From positions 1-39,212 of the forward strand of contig CAZNTE010000023.1 of the NCBI GenBank assembly GCA_964575895.1: a stretch of 39,212 nucleotides of DNA, given 5' to 3'. The notes beneath the pieces were generated by a model. It searched no databases. It worked only from the letters and a program-made list of their open reading frames with translations, and was not told where the DNA came from. Positions 8,321 through 17,572 of the stretch are shown piece by piece; position 1 is the first letter of the stretch, and the number at the start of each line of letters is the position of its first letter. A program made the translations under genes and the position numbers. The DNA comes from Gudongella sp964575895 (GTDB taxonomy: Bacteria; Bacillota; Clostridia; Tissierellales; Tissierellaceae).

Positions 8321-9514
8321 TTAATCTATCTCTACTTCTATACCATCATTTTTACTTAACATCTGAATAACACTAAATATAAGTGCAATAAAAATCGCTG
8401 CTGCTGCAATTAAAAAAGGAACCTTACTCCCAAAATCATATGCAAAACCAGCTATTAGAGCTCCAGCCATCTCTCCCAATGCTTTAATAGCGTTAAAGAT
8501 CCCAGACATAAAACCAGCACCATGGGTTGACTTTTGTACTGCAAAATTTTGGAGTAGTGGAAATGCAATTGTATGCATAGTAAAATAAAACAGACTCCAC
8601 ACCATAAATGGAGCAACTGAATCATTTAAGAAGATCATACTTGCACCAAAAACTGCCAGCGCTAGAACTATCCTTAATGATTTCTTTAAATCAGTTTTTC
8701 TGACAAGCCATACATTAACGGTTAGATTTGCAATCAGTCCTATAGTACCTGTTGCTGCTTTCCAGATACCATTTATCACCGGTTCAAAATTAAGCTGTTC
8801 CCTTAAATAATAGTTAAATGCATTATTGTTTGCAGAAAAACCAATAAATGTAAATAAAGTTATTCCTAGAAAAGTTAATATCCAGGGTGTAAAAATTTCT
8901 GATCTTCTTGAAGGACTAGCTAGAATATTCCAGATAAATTCCGGTTTCTTAGCTTCACTAATATTTGGGCTATTTGTTTCTCCTAGGAAAAATCTGATCC
9001 CTGTGCTTAGTAGTATCATTGAGATTCCTTGTAAGAAGAAAACATACCTAATTGGTAAATACCCCAGCACTCCACCTGTTAGAAATCCAACACTCATTGA
9101 TATTCCCATTAAAGCTGAATAGCTTGCAATTCTCTCAGGTCTATTTTTATCATCGGATACATCCACAACCATAGCCATTAAACCTACCATGAATCCTCCT
9201 GAGAATACTCCTGCCACTGCACGCATTATAAGAATATGCCACATATTAGTTGATAGGCCGTATAATATCTGAGTTATCCCATAAAAAAGGGTAGAATAGA
9301 CTAAAGTCTTCTTTCTGCTATATCTATCTCCTAAGCTACCCCAGATTGGTGATGTTAAAAATGCAACAAAAACCATTGTGGCAAAAGATGTTCCAAATAC
9401 ATGATTTGGAAGATTCAACTGAGTAAAGAAACTTGGATTTACAGGATGATGGAAATTTACACTAAAGAAAACTAATGCAGAGAATATCATGACTTTCTTA
9501 AACTGATCTTTCAA
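8321..9514 (-). CDS. major facilitator superfamily transporter
   Basis: This integral membrane protein of 397 residues has about 12 predicted helices. The MFS signature between helices 2 and 3 is visible as GSLGDRYSRKKTL near residue 60. Helix 4-5 glycine-rich segments and a central cytoplasmic loop near residue 190 also fit. It probably exports or imports a small solute by proton coupling; the substrate is unknown. Start is TTG at 9514, with GGAAGG about 8 bases upstream separated by a run of Ts; the next candidate, an internal ATG, would remove the N-terminal residues and has no such site. It is followed by a 31-residue membrane peptide gene. Confidence 0.88.
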   Translation of the reverse strand: MKDQFKKVMIFSALVFFSVNFHHPVNPSFFTQLNLPNHVFGTSFATMVFVAFLTSPIWGSLGDRYSRKKTLVYSTLFYGITQILYGLSTNMWHILIMRAVAGVFSGGFMVGLMAMVVDVSDDKNRPERIASYSALMGISMSVGFLTGGVLGYLPIRYVFFLQGISMILLSTGIRFFLGETNSPNISEAKKPEFIWNILASPSRRSEIFTPWILTFLGITLFTFIGFSANNNAFNYYLREQLNFEPVINGIWKAATGTIGLIANLTVNVWLVRKTDLKKSLRIVLALAVFGASMIFLNDSVAPFMVWSLFYFTMHTIAFPLLQNFAVQKSTHGAGFMSGIFNAIKALGEMAGALIAGFAYDFGSKVPFLIAAAAIFIALIFSVIQMLSKNDGIEVEID

Positions 9515-9585
9515 AAAAAAAACCTTCCTTCAATGATTAATATTAATATTCTATCATAAAATTCTAGTATTTTGTAATTGTGAAT

Positions 9586-9620
9586 AAAAAAATTACAGCC
9601 TCTTATAAAAAAGAGGCTGT
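9586..9620 (-). terminator. terminator of the opp operon
   Basis: ACAGCCTCTT (9595-9604) pairs perfectly with AAGAGGCTGT (9611-9620). On the minus strand a T-rich run (9594 down to 9586) follows. Confidence 0.85.
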
Positions 9621-9634
9621 GATTTGAATTAAAA

Positions 9635-11308
9635 TTACTCTACAATACTTGCTCCAGAGAAGTCAATAGTTCCTAGTACAGATCTATCCCATCCTTGTAA
9701 CTTAGGAGATACAAGCATTAAATCAGTGTAATAGTAAACTGTTAGAACTGGAAGTTCAGTCATTAATATCTCTTGTGCTGCATATAATGCTTCAAAATGC
9801 TCAGCTCCATTAGTTGAAGCAGCTTTTGATAACAATGCATCATATTCATCATTATAGAAGTTTGGATCGTTATATGCGTTTGCTGATGTGAATATGCTTA
9901 ACATTCCTGAAGGATCCATATAGTCTGTTAACCATCCACCTCTAGCTAGCTCATAATCTCCAGCTTTTCTAGTGTCCTGGAATACAGCCCACTCTTGATT
10001 CTCAAGCTTAGTATTAATTCCAAGATTAGTCTTTAACATTTCCTGAATAAGTTCAGCTACCAATTGGTGAGCTTCACTTGTGTTATACATTATTGTGAAT
10101 TCTGGGAAACCTGCTCCACCTGGGAATCCTGCTTCAGCAAGTAATGCTTGTGCTTCAGCAATCTTACTACCATCTGATGGTAGTCCAAAAGTTCCTGCAG
10201 TTAAGGAGAAATCATTTCCTTCGTGGTCAATAAATCCTGGAGGTACAAATCCAGCTGCTGGAAGTTGCCCACCACCAAGAGTTTCCACGATTTGTTGTCT
10301 ATCTATTCCCATATTTAAAGCTTTTCTTATTCTAACATCTTCAAATAATTCTAAATCCATATTGAAGTTATAGTAGTATGTTCCTAACAATGGGAATATA
10401 TAGAAGTTAGGATCTTCTGCTATAAGTTTTGGAATCTCAGCTGTTGGAACATCTGGTAGGAAGTGTAGCTCTCCACTTTGATATGCTTGATATGCTGTAG
10501 ATGCCTCATCAATGAATTTACCTTCGATTCTATCAATTTTAACTGCTTCTGCGTTCCAATAATTTTCGTTCCTAACTAAAGTTAATCCATCGCCTATTCT
10601 ATAGCTTGTTAGTTTGAAAGGTCCATTAGAAACAGCTATATTATGGTTCTTAGCCCATGCTCCATCTGCTCCAGCCTCTACTGATGATTGCTTAGTAGGC
10701 AAGAAATGATAGAAGGATAGTAAGCTTACAATGTAATCTGTTGGTACCATTAGCTTAACTTCAAGTGTGTAATCATCTAGAGCGGTTACTCCAACCTCAT
10801 CCAATGACCCACCTTCAACCGCTGCATAAGCTCCAACTATGTTTGTATATTCCCAAATCCATGCATACTCAGATGCTGTAGCTGGATCCATTCCTCTTTT
10901 CCATGAATAAACAAAATCATGTGCAGTAAGTGGTGAACCGTCTGACCACTTAGACTCTCTCAAATAGAAAGTAACTGTCAAACCATCGTCTGAAACTTCC
11001 CATCTTTCTGCAATACCAGGGAAAATCTCTCCACTTTTCTCTCTTGTTAAACCTTCAAATGTTTGGTTGATAACATCTCCACCGTCGCTTGCACCGTTAA
11101 GTACAGGGTCGATAGTCTTTGGATCTGCTCCAATGTTCCAGTTAAATACAACTTCTGTTGGTCCTGCTGGTTCAGCTGGTTCTGCTGGTTCAGCTGGAGT
11201 TGATGGTTCAGCTGGAGTTGCTGGTTCCTCAGCTGGCTGACTACATCCTGCTAGTGTTGAAACAACCATAATTAATGCCAGCATTAATGCTAATAATCTT
11301 TTATTCAT
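9635..11308 (-). CDS. oppA: oligopeptide ABC transporter substrate-binding lipoprotein
   Basis: This 557-residue SBP_bac_5 lipoprotein captures peptides outside the membrane and delivers them to OppBCDF. The signal peptide ends in the lipobox LAGC with Cys22 as the lipidated residue. A low-complexity linker of Pro, Ala and Glu repeats (about 26-48) tethers the binding domain, which shows family motifs such as GLTREKSGEIFPGIAERWEV and WSDGSPLTAHDFVYSWKR. It is the last gene of the opp cluster and is 118 bases from oppF. It may have its own promoter, which would fit the need for excess binding protein. Peptide length preference cannot be deduced. Confidence 0.93.
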   Translation of the reverse strand: MNKRLLALMLALIMVVSTLAGCSQPAEEPATPAEPSTPAEPAEPAEPAGPTEVVFNWNIGADPKTIDPVLNGASDGGDVINQTFEGLTREKSGEIFPGIAERWEVSDDGLTVTFYLRESKWSDGSPLTAHDFVYSWKRGMDPATASEYAWIWEYTNIVGAYAAVEGGSLDEVGVTALDDYTLEVKLMVPTDYIVSLLSFYHFLPTKQSSVEAGADGAWAKNHNIAVSNGPFKLTSYRIGDGLTLVRNENYWNAEAVKIDRIEGKFIDEASTAYQAYQSGELHFLPDVPTAEIPKLIAEDPNFYIFPLLGTYYYNFNMDLELFEDVRIRKALNMGIDRQQIVETLGGGQLPAAGFVPPGFIDHEGNDFSLTAGTFGLPSDGSKIAEAQALLAEAGFPGGAGFPEFTIMYNTSEAHQLVAELIQEMLKTNLGINTKLENQEWAVFQDTRKAGDYELARGGWLTDYMDPSGMLSIFTSANAYNDPNFYNDEYDALLSKAASTNGAEHFEALYAAQEILMTELPVLTVYYYTDLMLVSPKLQGWDRSVLGTIDFSGASIVE

Positions 11309-11406
11309 TTTTTCCCCTCCTTATTTAGTTTGCCGCTTTTTTTATTTAAACTGGTTTTGCCCAGATCAAATACCACTATAACGCTTTAGTTTGTTCTATT
11401 TACATT

Positions 11407-11434
11407 ATTATATCACTTTTGTCATATTAAACAA
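11407..11434 (-). promoter_or_regulatory. possible internal promoter for oppA
   Basis: On the minus strand TTGTTT (11429-11434) and TATAAT (11407-11412) are 16 bases apart. The -35 lies in the last codons of oppF. This would allow extra oppA transcription. Confidence 0.4.
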
Positions 11435-12407
11435 GATGGCAAGCAACAAAATGGCCAGGTTCTATCTCCCTTAACTCAGGAGTCTTCTCTCTACATATAT
11501 CCTGAACATACCTGCACCTTGAATTAAACCTGCACCCCTCTGGTGGATTTATTGGACTTTTTACATCCCCCTGAAGAATTATTCTTTTTCCTGAAGTCCT
11601 TACTTTTGGATCCGGAATAGGAATTGATGACAGTAAGGCTTGAGTATATGGATGTAATGGATTCTTGTAAAGTTCTTTACTTGTTGTTATCTCCATCATC
11701 TTACCTAGATACATTACACCAATCCTATCAGATATATGCTTTACCATTGAAAGGTCATGGGCTATAAATAAGTATGTTAATCCCATGTTGTCCTGGAGAT
11801 CCTCAAGCATATTAACAACCTGAGCTTGAATAGAAACATCAAGAGCAGAAATAGGCTCATCACAAACTACAAGCTCAGGCTCAACAGCAAGAGATCTAGC
11901 AATTCCTATCCTTTGTCTTTGCCCACCTGAGAACTCATGAGGATATCTACTTGCATGTTCCTTCTTTAGCCCAACTGTTGTTAATAAATCATAAATCTTT
12001 TCTTGTTTTTCCTTGCCAGTGTAAATATTATGAGTTTCAATCCCCTCACCTATAATCTCTTGTACAGTAAGTCTTGTATTAAGTGATGCATAGGGATCTT
12101 GGAATATCATCTGAAGTCTTTTTCTGTAATGAAGCATTTCCTTTTGAGATATATTAGAAATATCTTCCCCATCATAAATTATACTTCCACCTGTTGGCTC
12201 ATATAGTCTTACTATACATCTTCCTAAAGTAGATTTTCCACATCCTGATTCCCCAACAAGGCCAAAAGTTTCTCCTTTATAAATTTCAAAGGAAACATCA
12301 TCAACGGCTGTTAGATATTTTTTTTCTTTCTTAAATAAGCTACCTCTACTTACATCAAAGTACTTCTTAAGATTAACCAGTTCCAGAAGTGGTCTGTTAT
12401 TCTCCAT
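11427..12407 (-). CDS. oppF: oligopeptide ABC transporter ATP-binding protein
   Basis: This 326-residue ATPase energises peptide import with OppD. It has the Walker A GLVGESGCGKST near residue 50, the ABC signature FSGGQRQRIGIARSL near 160, Walker B LVVCDEPISALD and the Opp/Dpp C-terminal extension with a CRFNSRCRYVQDIC cysteine cluster. In enteric OppD/DppD such clusters can bind an Fe-S centre. The ATG abuts the stop codon of oppD, with no gap, so translation is coupled. The best match is OppF because it precedes oppA and follows oppD. Confidence 0.93.
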   Translation of the reverse strand: MENNRPLLELVNLKKYFDVSRGSLFKKEKKYLTAVDDVSFEIYKGETFGLVGESGCGKSTLGRCIVRLYEPTGGSIIYDGEDISNISQKEMLHYRKRLQMIFQDPYASLNTRLTVQEIIGEGIETHNIYTGKEKQEKIYDLLTTVGLKKEHASRYPHEFSGGQRQRIGIARSLAVEPELVVCDEPISALDVSIQAQVVNMLEDLQDNMGLTYLFIAHDLSMVKHISDRIGVMYLGKMMEITTSKELYKNPLHPYTQALLSSIPIPDPKVRTSGKRIILQGDVKSPINPPEGCRFNSRCRYVQDICREKTPELREIEPGHFVACHLV

Positions 12408-13427
12408 TTATATTTCCCCCTTTCTGAAACCTTCAACTATTGGTGCATTTTCATGTAATAACCAACATGAAGATTGATGATTTTCTCCAACTTTAAACAT
12501 TGGTGCAACTTCATCTTTACATATTTCCATTACATTAGGACAACGAGTGGAAAATGGGCAGCCACTGGGTGGTTTTAATAGATCAGGAGGTGATCCTGCT
12601 ATAGGATTTAACCTTCCCTTTTCTTCAGTATCCATTCTAGGTACTGACTTTAAAAGTCCTCTAGTATAAGGATGTTGTGGGTTCTCAAATATTTGTTCCA
12701 CAGAACCAGTTTCCATAGGCATACCACCATACATAACTATTAAGTCCTTACAGGTTTCTGCAATTACTCCTAGATCATGTGTTATAAGAATAATACCTGT
12801 ATCTAGTTTAGTTGATATATCTCTCATGATATCAAGTATCTGTGCTTGTATGGTTACATCTAGGGCAGTTGTTGGCTCATCTGCTATAAGTAATTTTGGA
12901 TTGCAAGAAAGAGCTGTTGCAATCATAACCCTTTGTCTCATTCCTCCTGAAAATTCATGTGGAAAGGAATGAATTCTTTTCTCTGGTTCTGGAATACCAA
13001 CTAAATGAAGCATCTCCACTGCCTTTTGTATTGCATCTTTTTTTGATATATTCTGATGTCTTTGAATAACTTCAACCATCTGAGTCCTAATTCTGAATAC
13101 AGGATTTAATGAAGTCATTGGATCCTGAAAGATCATAGCAATTTCATTTCCTCTGATGTTTGCCATTTTATGCTCAGAGTAATTTGTTATGTCATGACCA
13201 TCAAAAATAATTTGACCTTCCTTAAGTCTTCCTGGATGGTCTATCAACTTCATAATAGATAAGGCGGTAACACTTTTCCCACTACCAGACTCTCCTACTA
13301 TTCCCAGAACATCACCTTTTCTCATTTTAAAGCTTATTCCTCTAACGGCTTGAACTTCTCCAACATGAGTATAGAATGATGTTTTTAAATTGCTGACCTC
13401 TAATATATATTCTTTATTCTCTCTCAT
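12408..13427 (-). CDS. oppD: oligopeptide ABC transporter ATP-binding protein
   Basis: This 339-residue ATPase is the partner of OppF. It has Walker A GIVGESGSGKSVT near residue 45, signature FSGGMRQRVMIATAL, Walker B LLIADEPTTALD and the H-loop THDLGV. The C-terminal oligopeptide-transport extension includes a cysteine cluster (CPFSTRCPNVMEIC). It lies 6 bases after oppC and directly abuts oppF. Confidence 0.93.
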   Translation of the reverse strand: MRENKEYILEVSNLKTSFYTHVGEVQAVRGISFKMRKGDVLGIVGESGSGKSVTALSIMKLIDHPGRLKEGQIIFDGHDITNYSEHKMANIRGNEIAMIFQDPMTSLNPVFRIRTQMVEVIQRHQNISKKDAIQKAVEMLHLVGIPEPEKRIHSFPHEFSGGMRQRVMIATALSCNPKLLIADEPTTALDVTIQAQILDIMRDISTKLDTGIILITHDLGVIAETCKDLIVMYGGMPMETGSVEQIFENPQHPYTRGLLKSVPRMDTEEKGRLNPIAGSPPDLLKPPSGCPFSTRCPNVMEICKDEVAPMFKVGENHQSSCWLLHENAPIVEGFRKGEI

Positions 13428-13433
13428 ATCACA

Positions 13434-14621
13434 CTATCCTTTTCTCAATCTTGGGTCTAAAGCATCCCTTAAACCGTCGCCAATAAAGTTAAACGCCAAC
13501 ATTGTAAATGCTATTGATAATGCTGGGAAGAACAACTGGTAAGGATATGTTGTCAATCCAGGTAAAGCATTATTTGCCAATGTACCCCATGATGCTTGTG
13601 GTGCCGAAACTCCAAGTCCAATAAAGCTTAAAAATGACTCTGTGAAAACTGCTGAAGGAATCATCATAGCCATTGAAACAATTATTGGTCCCATGGCATT
13701 TGGTATTAGGTGTTTGAAAATTATCTTCCTTTTAGAAACTCCCATTACTCTTGCAGCAAGGACAAATTCTTGCTCTTTTAAAGAAAGCATCTGGCCCCTC
13801 ACAAGTCTTGCCATTGACACCCAGTAAACACTACTTAGGGCAATGATAATGTTCATTAGTCCTCCACCTCTAAACCAAACCATTAGAAGTATTACATACA
13901 AGGTAAGGGGAACTGAGTTTATAATATCAACAATTCTCATCATAATATTATCTAGCCTACCGCCTTCAAATCCTGAAATACTACCGTATATTACTCCAAT
14001 AAATAAGTTAACTAAGGTTGCAATAAAGGCAACCAATAACGAAATTCTAGCTCCATACATTACCCTTGTAAGCAAGTCTCTTCCCAGTCCATCGGTGCCA
14101 AATGGGAAGGTCTTATTCCATTTAGTTGCAACTGGCTGAGTTACAACTTCGCCTTTATACTCCAAGGTTTTGTCATAATCATAGCCCATCTTTGTTGGTA
14201 GTAAATTGTATGAGAAGTCTAAGATCACAAACTCATCTCCATACGTATACTTATATACCTTCTTAAGCATATCCCTATTTAATGGATTGAGTTCCAGTCT
14301 ATCAATTAAAGTTCCATCTTCAGAAACTAAAAATACATTATAGTCATTGGATACATGGAAAAATTCCCCATTAATTTCATAAAGCTCTAGTCTTGGTGCT
14401 AAATTCTTATACTTATTAACTTGATCAGAATATGAATAATTAGTAAAATATGGTCCTAGAACTCCAAATAATATAATTAGAATTACCGTAAATATTCCAA
14501 TCATTGATAGTTTGTTCTTCTTTAACCTTCTCCATGCATCCTGCCAATAGGTTAATGAGGGGCGAACCGTCTCGCTGTCTTCTCCTGTTTGTTCAACAAA
14601 TACAAATTTATTTTTGTCCAT
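13434..14621 (-). CDS. oppC: oligopeptide ABC transporter permease with extended extracytoplasmic loop
   Basis: The protein has about 395 residues, against roughly 300 for typical OppC. After the N-terminal cytoplasmic segment and first helix (about 38-60) comes an extra region of about 100 residues, rich in Tyr, Asp and Lys. The conserved permease core then starts with the FPFGTDGLGRDLLTR motif and ends with the ALDPR motif. The EAA loop is seen as AARVMGVSKRKIIFKHLIPN. I place the start at the ATG 4 bases after the oppB stop; an upstream TTG at 14642 overlaps the ribosome site GGGGAGG itself. The insert would face outside, where it may touch OppA. That role is inference. Confidence 0.9.
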   Translation of the reverse strand: MDKNKFVFVEQTGEDSETVRPSLTYWQDAWRRLKKNKLSMIGIFTVILIILFGVLGPYFTNYSYSDQVNKYKNLAPRLELYEINGEFFHVSNDYNVFLVSEDGTLIDRLELNPLNRDMLKKVYKYTYGDEFVILDFSYNLLPTKMGYDYDKTLEYKGEVVTQPVATKWNKTFPFGTDGLGRDLLTRVMYGARISLLVAFIATLVNLFIGVIYGSISGFEGGRLDNIMMRIVDIINSVPLTLYVILLMVWFRGGGLMNIIIALSSVYWVSMARLVRGQMLSLKEQEFVLAARVMGVSKRKIIFKHLIPNAMGPIIVSMAMMIPSAVFTESFLSFIGLGVSAPQASWGTLANNALPGLTTYPYQLFFPALSIAFTMLAFNFIGDGLRDALDPRLRKG

Positions 14622-14625
14622 AGCT

Positions 14626-15552
14626 CTACTTATCCTCCCCAAATTTTATTCTAGGGTCGATTAAAGTGTAAGCAACATCTACGAAAAATACCATTATCAA
14701 GTAGAATACTGCGTAAAACACTGTTATTCCCATTATTGTTGTATAATCTCTATTGGTAACACTTTCAACAAAGTGTCTACCGATTCCTGGTATGACAAAT
14801 ATCTTTTCAATTACGAAGGAACCTGTTAGAATTGCAGCAATCATTGGCCCTATATAGGTAACTACAGGTATCAGAGCATTTCTTATGGCATGCTTCATTA
14901 TAACAGAAAACTCTTTAATTCCATTTGCCCTAGCGGTTCTAATATAATCCTGTCTCAATACCTCCAACATGCTGGAACGAGTAAGCCTGGTAACAAAGGA
15001 TAAGGAGTATCCTGCAAGGGCAATTACTGGTCCTATGTAGCCTAGTTTATTTTCTATACCAAAACTTGGAATCCACCCTAACTTTCCTGCAAATACGTAA
15101 ATGATAACTGTTGCAACTACAAAGCTTGGTACAGTTATTCCTAAGGTAGCTAAAAACATTACTAAGTAATCAATAGGTTTGTTCTGTTTAAGAGCTGAAA
15201 TTACTCCTAAGGGAATCCCAATGATTACAATAATGGCTGTTGCCATCAATCCAATTTTTGCAGATGCTGGAAAACCAGATTCTATTAAATCATTTACTGT
15301 AGTTCCAATTTTTGAATAAGATGGTCCTAAATCAAAAGTTACAAGTCCTTTCATATAATTTAGATATTGAATTATTAGAGGATCATCCAAATTATACTTA
15401 GCATTTAAAGCTCTCATTATCTCATCTGGTACTGGTCTTTCTCTTGTAAAAGGTCCTCCTGGGATGGAGTGCATCATTGTAAATGTTAGTGTAGTAATTA
15501 GAATTATAGTAACTAACATTGAAACGATACGCTTAATGTAAAATGATTTCAA
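14626..15552 (-). CDS. oppB: oligopeptide ABC transporter permease
   Basis: This 308-residue permease has six helices and forms the channel with OppC. Family markers are the early MHSIPGGPF segment, the EAA loop with RTARANGIKEFSVIMKHAIRNALIP, and the terminal YTLIDPR. I place the start at TTG (15550-15552), which follows AAAGGAGAG; a longer frame reaching 15633 lacks a ribosome site and would add 27 non-family residues. It is the first gene of oppBCDF-oppA and is divergent from ald. Confidence 0.92.
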   Translation of the reverse strand: MKSFYIKRIVSMLVTIILITTLTFTMMHSIPGGPFTRERPVPDEIMRALNAKYNLDDPLIIQYLNYMKGLVTFDLGPSYSKIGTTVNDLIESGFPASAKIGLMATAIIVIIGIPLGVISALKQNKPIDYLVMFLATLGITVPSFVVATVIIYVFAGKLGWIPSFGIENKLGYIGPVIALAGYSLSFVTRLTRSSMLEVLRQDYIRTARANGIKEFSVIMKHAIRNALIPVVTYIGPMIAAILTGSFVIEKIFVIPGIGRHFVESVTNRDYTTIMGITVFYAVFYLIMVFFVDVAYTLIDPRIKFGEDK

Positions 15553-15940
15553 TATATCTCTCCTTTCTATAAAAAATAAATATAATAACCAAAAACAGAG
15601 CATACCCCTTGCAGCTATGGAATATAAGCGCAAAATATATACTCTTTACAACTAAGTCTTAAGATGATTCTATCACAAATTTCAGACTTTTTAAATAACT
15701 TTTACAAGGCAATATAATCAGAATTTTGCAATTTGTGGGAATTTAACAATTGTAAAATTTTAAGTACTTATCTTTAAATGTTTATTTTTCAACATATGTA
15801 TTATCTGATTTGTCTGATATTTTCTGTCTTTTGCTTTTATTCCTTAAATGAATTGCATGTATGCGATATATGAATTTTACTTATGGGTATAGTTAAGATA
15901 ACATAACTTTATAGATACTAATTAAAATGGAGGGATATAA
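15553..15940. other. 388-base divergent regulatory gap between oppB and ald
   Basis: No convincing gene is present. The gap must hold both the oppB and ald promoters. An imperfect 20-base palindrome centred on CAATTG (15740-15759, AATTTAACAATTGTAAAATT) is a possible operator. A run of TCTGAT/TCTG repeats lies near 15803-15828. The ald ribosome site is GGAGGG just before 15941. I could not find a good CodY box. Confidence 0.4.
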
Positions 15941-17056
15941 ATGATTATAGGTATACCAAAAGAAGTTAAGAATACCGAAAATAGAGTTTCCATGACGCCT
16001 GCTGGTGCTCATTCACTAATTCAAAAGGGTCACAAGGTATTAATCCAAAAGTATGCAGGTGTGGGTAGTGGCTTTTCAGATGAAGATTATTTAAAGGTTG
16101 GTGCGCAAATATTAGAAACACCTGCAGAAATATTCAGCCAGGCTGATATGATTGTAAAGGTAAAAGAACCTCAGGATTATGAAGCAGAAATGCTTAAAGA
16201 AGGTCAAATCCTTTTCACTTATCTTCATCTAGCTGCTGAACCTGAATTGACTAGGAAGCTATTGGAGAAAAAAGTTGTTGGAATAGCTTATGAAACAGTT
16301 CAGCTTGATGATGGTTCCTTACCACTATTAACACCAATGAGTGAAGTTGCAGGAAGAATGTCTGTTTTAGTGGGTGCTAACCTTCTATCCAAAGCCAAGG
16401 ATGGCAGTGGTATTCTTCTATCTGGAGTTCCTGGAGTAAAGGCTGCAAAAGTAACCATTCTTGGTGCTGGGGTTGTTGGAATTAATGCTGCGAAAATGGC
16501 TGTGGGGCTTGGAGCTGATGTGACAATCTTAAATAAAAGTCCAAAGAAATTAAAGTATCTTGAAGACATTTATAATTCAAAGATAAAGACCTTAATTTTA
16601 AATGAGTATAACCTAGCAGAATCAGTAAAAGAGGCAGATCTTGTAATAGGGGGAGTTTTAATTCCTGGTGGAAAAGCCCCCAAACTAATCAAAGAATATA
16701 TGGTTGAAAGTATGAGAGATGGTTCAGTAATTGTGGACGTTGCCATTGACCAAGGTGGTTGTGTTGAAACAGTGACCCACGCAACCACACATGATAATCC
16801 AACTTATGAAAAGCATGGGGTAATTCATTATTCAGTTGCTAATATGCCAGGTGCATATGCTAGAACCTCAACCTTTGCATTGACTAATGTAACCCTACCT
16901 TATGTACTACAATTAGCTGATAAAGGTTATAGGGAAGCAATAATCTCAGATGAAGCTCTGGCTAAAGGTGTTAATGTACTTGATGGTAAGTGCACCTATG
17001 AAAGTCTTGCAAAATCCCTTGACTTAGAATATACACACCTTTATTCAATCTTATAA
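15941..17056 (+). CDS. ald: alanine dehydrogenase
   Basis: This cytoplasmic enzyme catalyses NAD-dependent reversible deamination of L-alanine to pyruvate and ammonia. The 371-residue length is normal. It starts MIIGIPKE, has the substrate/catalytic residues Arg15, Lys75 (in VKVKEPQ) and His96 (in YLHLAAEP), and the NAD-binding GAGVVGINAA motif near residue 175. Start is ATG behind GGAGGG. It is monocistronic, divergent from opp, and ends at a long hairpin. The placement suggests use of imported peptides as carbon and nitrogen source, which is inference. Confidence 0.97.
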   Translation: MIIGIPKEVKNTENRVSMTPAGAHSLIQKGHKVLIQKYAGVGSGFSDEDYLKVGAQILETPAEIFSQADMIVKVKEPQDYEAEMLKEGQILFTYLHLAAEPELTRKLLEKKVVGIAYETVQLDDGSLPLLTPMSEVAGRMSVLVGANLLSKAKDGSGILLSGVPGVKAAKVTILGAGVVGINAAKMAVGLGADVTILNKSPKKLKYLEDIYNSKIKTLILNEYNLAESVKEADLVIGGVLIPGGKAPKLIKEYMVESMRDGSVIVDVAIDQGGCVETVTHATTHDNPTYEKHGVIHYSVANMPGAYARTSTFALTNVTLPYVLQLADKGYREAIISDEALAKGVNVLDGKCTYESLAKSLDLEYTHLYSIL

Positions 17057-17082
17057 TAAAAAACAGTTAGATCTTTAATATG

Positions 17083-17143
17083 ATACCTCCAAGTAGACAC
17101 TCTAATTAATTAATAATTAGATTATCTACTAGGAGGTATTTTT
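17083..17143 (+). terminator. long nested hairpin terminator after ald
   Basis: ATACCTCC (17083-17090) pairs with GGAGGTAT (17132-17139), AGTAGA with TCTACT inside it, and an inner TCTAATTA pairs with TAATTAGA. A T run ends it at 17143. The stem is much longer than the other terminators here and lies between convergent genes. Confidence 0.7.
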
Positions 17144-17152
17144 ACATACATA

Positions 17153-17458
17153 CTATTTTGATTTTATACTTTGTATAAATTCAACATTCAACAACTCAAT
17201 TCCCTTTTTGGTCTCAACTTCTACCCAGTTGTCCTTTATATCAACAATAGTTCCAACTACATTTACTCCAAAGGATCCTGTGGAAATTTTACACTCTCTA
17301 CCTTTAAATTTTAATAGTAATTCGTTATTCATCCCTTTTACTCTCCTTTTTCTTCTAGATATAATAAATGCTTGCTTGGATTGATTTTGACTTGGCAGTA
17401 TTACAAATAGCAGTATAAATATTGGCATATATATAGCTATAAATTGTGAACTATCCAT
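17153..17458 (-). CDS. small membrane-anchored protein with SH3-like C-terminal domain
   Basis: I do not recognise a named family. The 101 residues comprise one hydrophobic helix (about 6-22, preceding LPSQNQSK), a very basic linker (SRRKRRVKG, about 34-42) and a C-terminal beta-rich domain of about 58 residues (LLLKFKGRECKISTG to the end) that looks like a small barrel. The layout resembles YajC-like anchored proteins, but I do not claim that function. The start at 17458 has TTGGAGT upstream. An internal ATG at 17332, behind AAAAAGGAG with 10-base spacing, could also give a soluble 59-residue product. It is convergent with ald. Confidence 0.65.
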   Translation of the reverse strand: MDSSQFIAIYMPIFILLFVILPSQNQSKQAFIISRRKRRVKGMNNELLLKFKGRECKISTGSFGVNVVGTIVDIKDNWVEVETKKGIELLNVEFIQSIKSK

Positions 17459-17489
17459 AATAATTACTCCAATCTATTTTATTTATATT

Positions 17490-17544
17490 ATTATAACATA
17501 AGCAAGATAATTTTATGAATATTTTACCTTATAAATGTTATAAT
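17490..17544. promoter_or_regulatory. divergent pair of extended -10 promoters
   Basis: TGTTATAAT occurs on both strands: minus strand TATAAT at 17490-17495, plus strand TATAAT at 17539-17544. They drive the small membrane protein and the amidohydrolase respectively. The -35 elements are poor, as expected for extended -10 promoters. Confidence 0.55.
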
Positions 17545-17572
17545 TAAGCTAATAGCTAAGGGAGGATGAAAA

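Noticed and set aside
15678..15692. CodY box before the opp operon
   Set aside because: The best matches to the CodY consensus have four or five mismatches, which is expected by chance in DNA this AT-rich.
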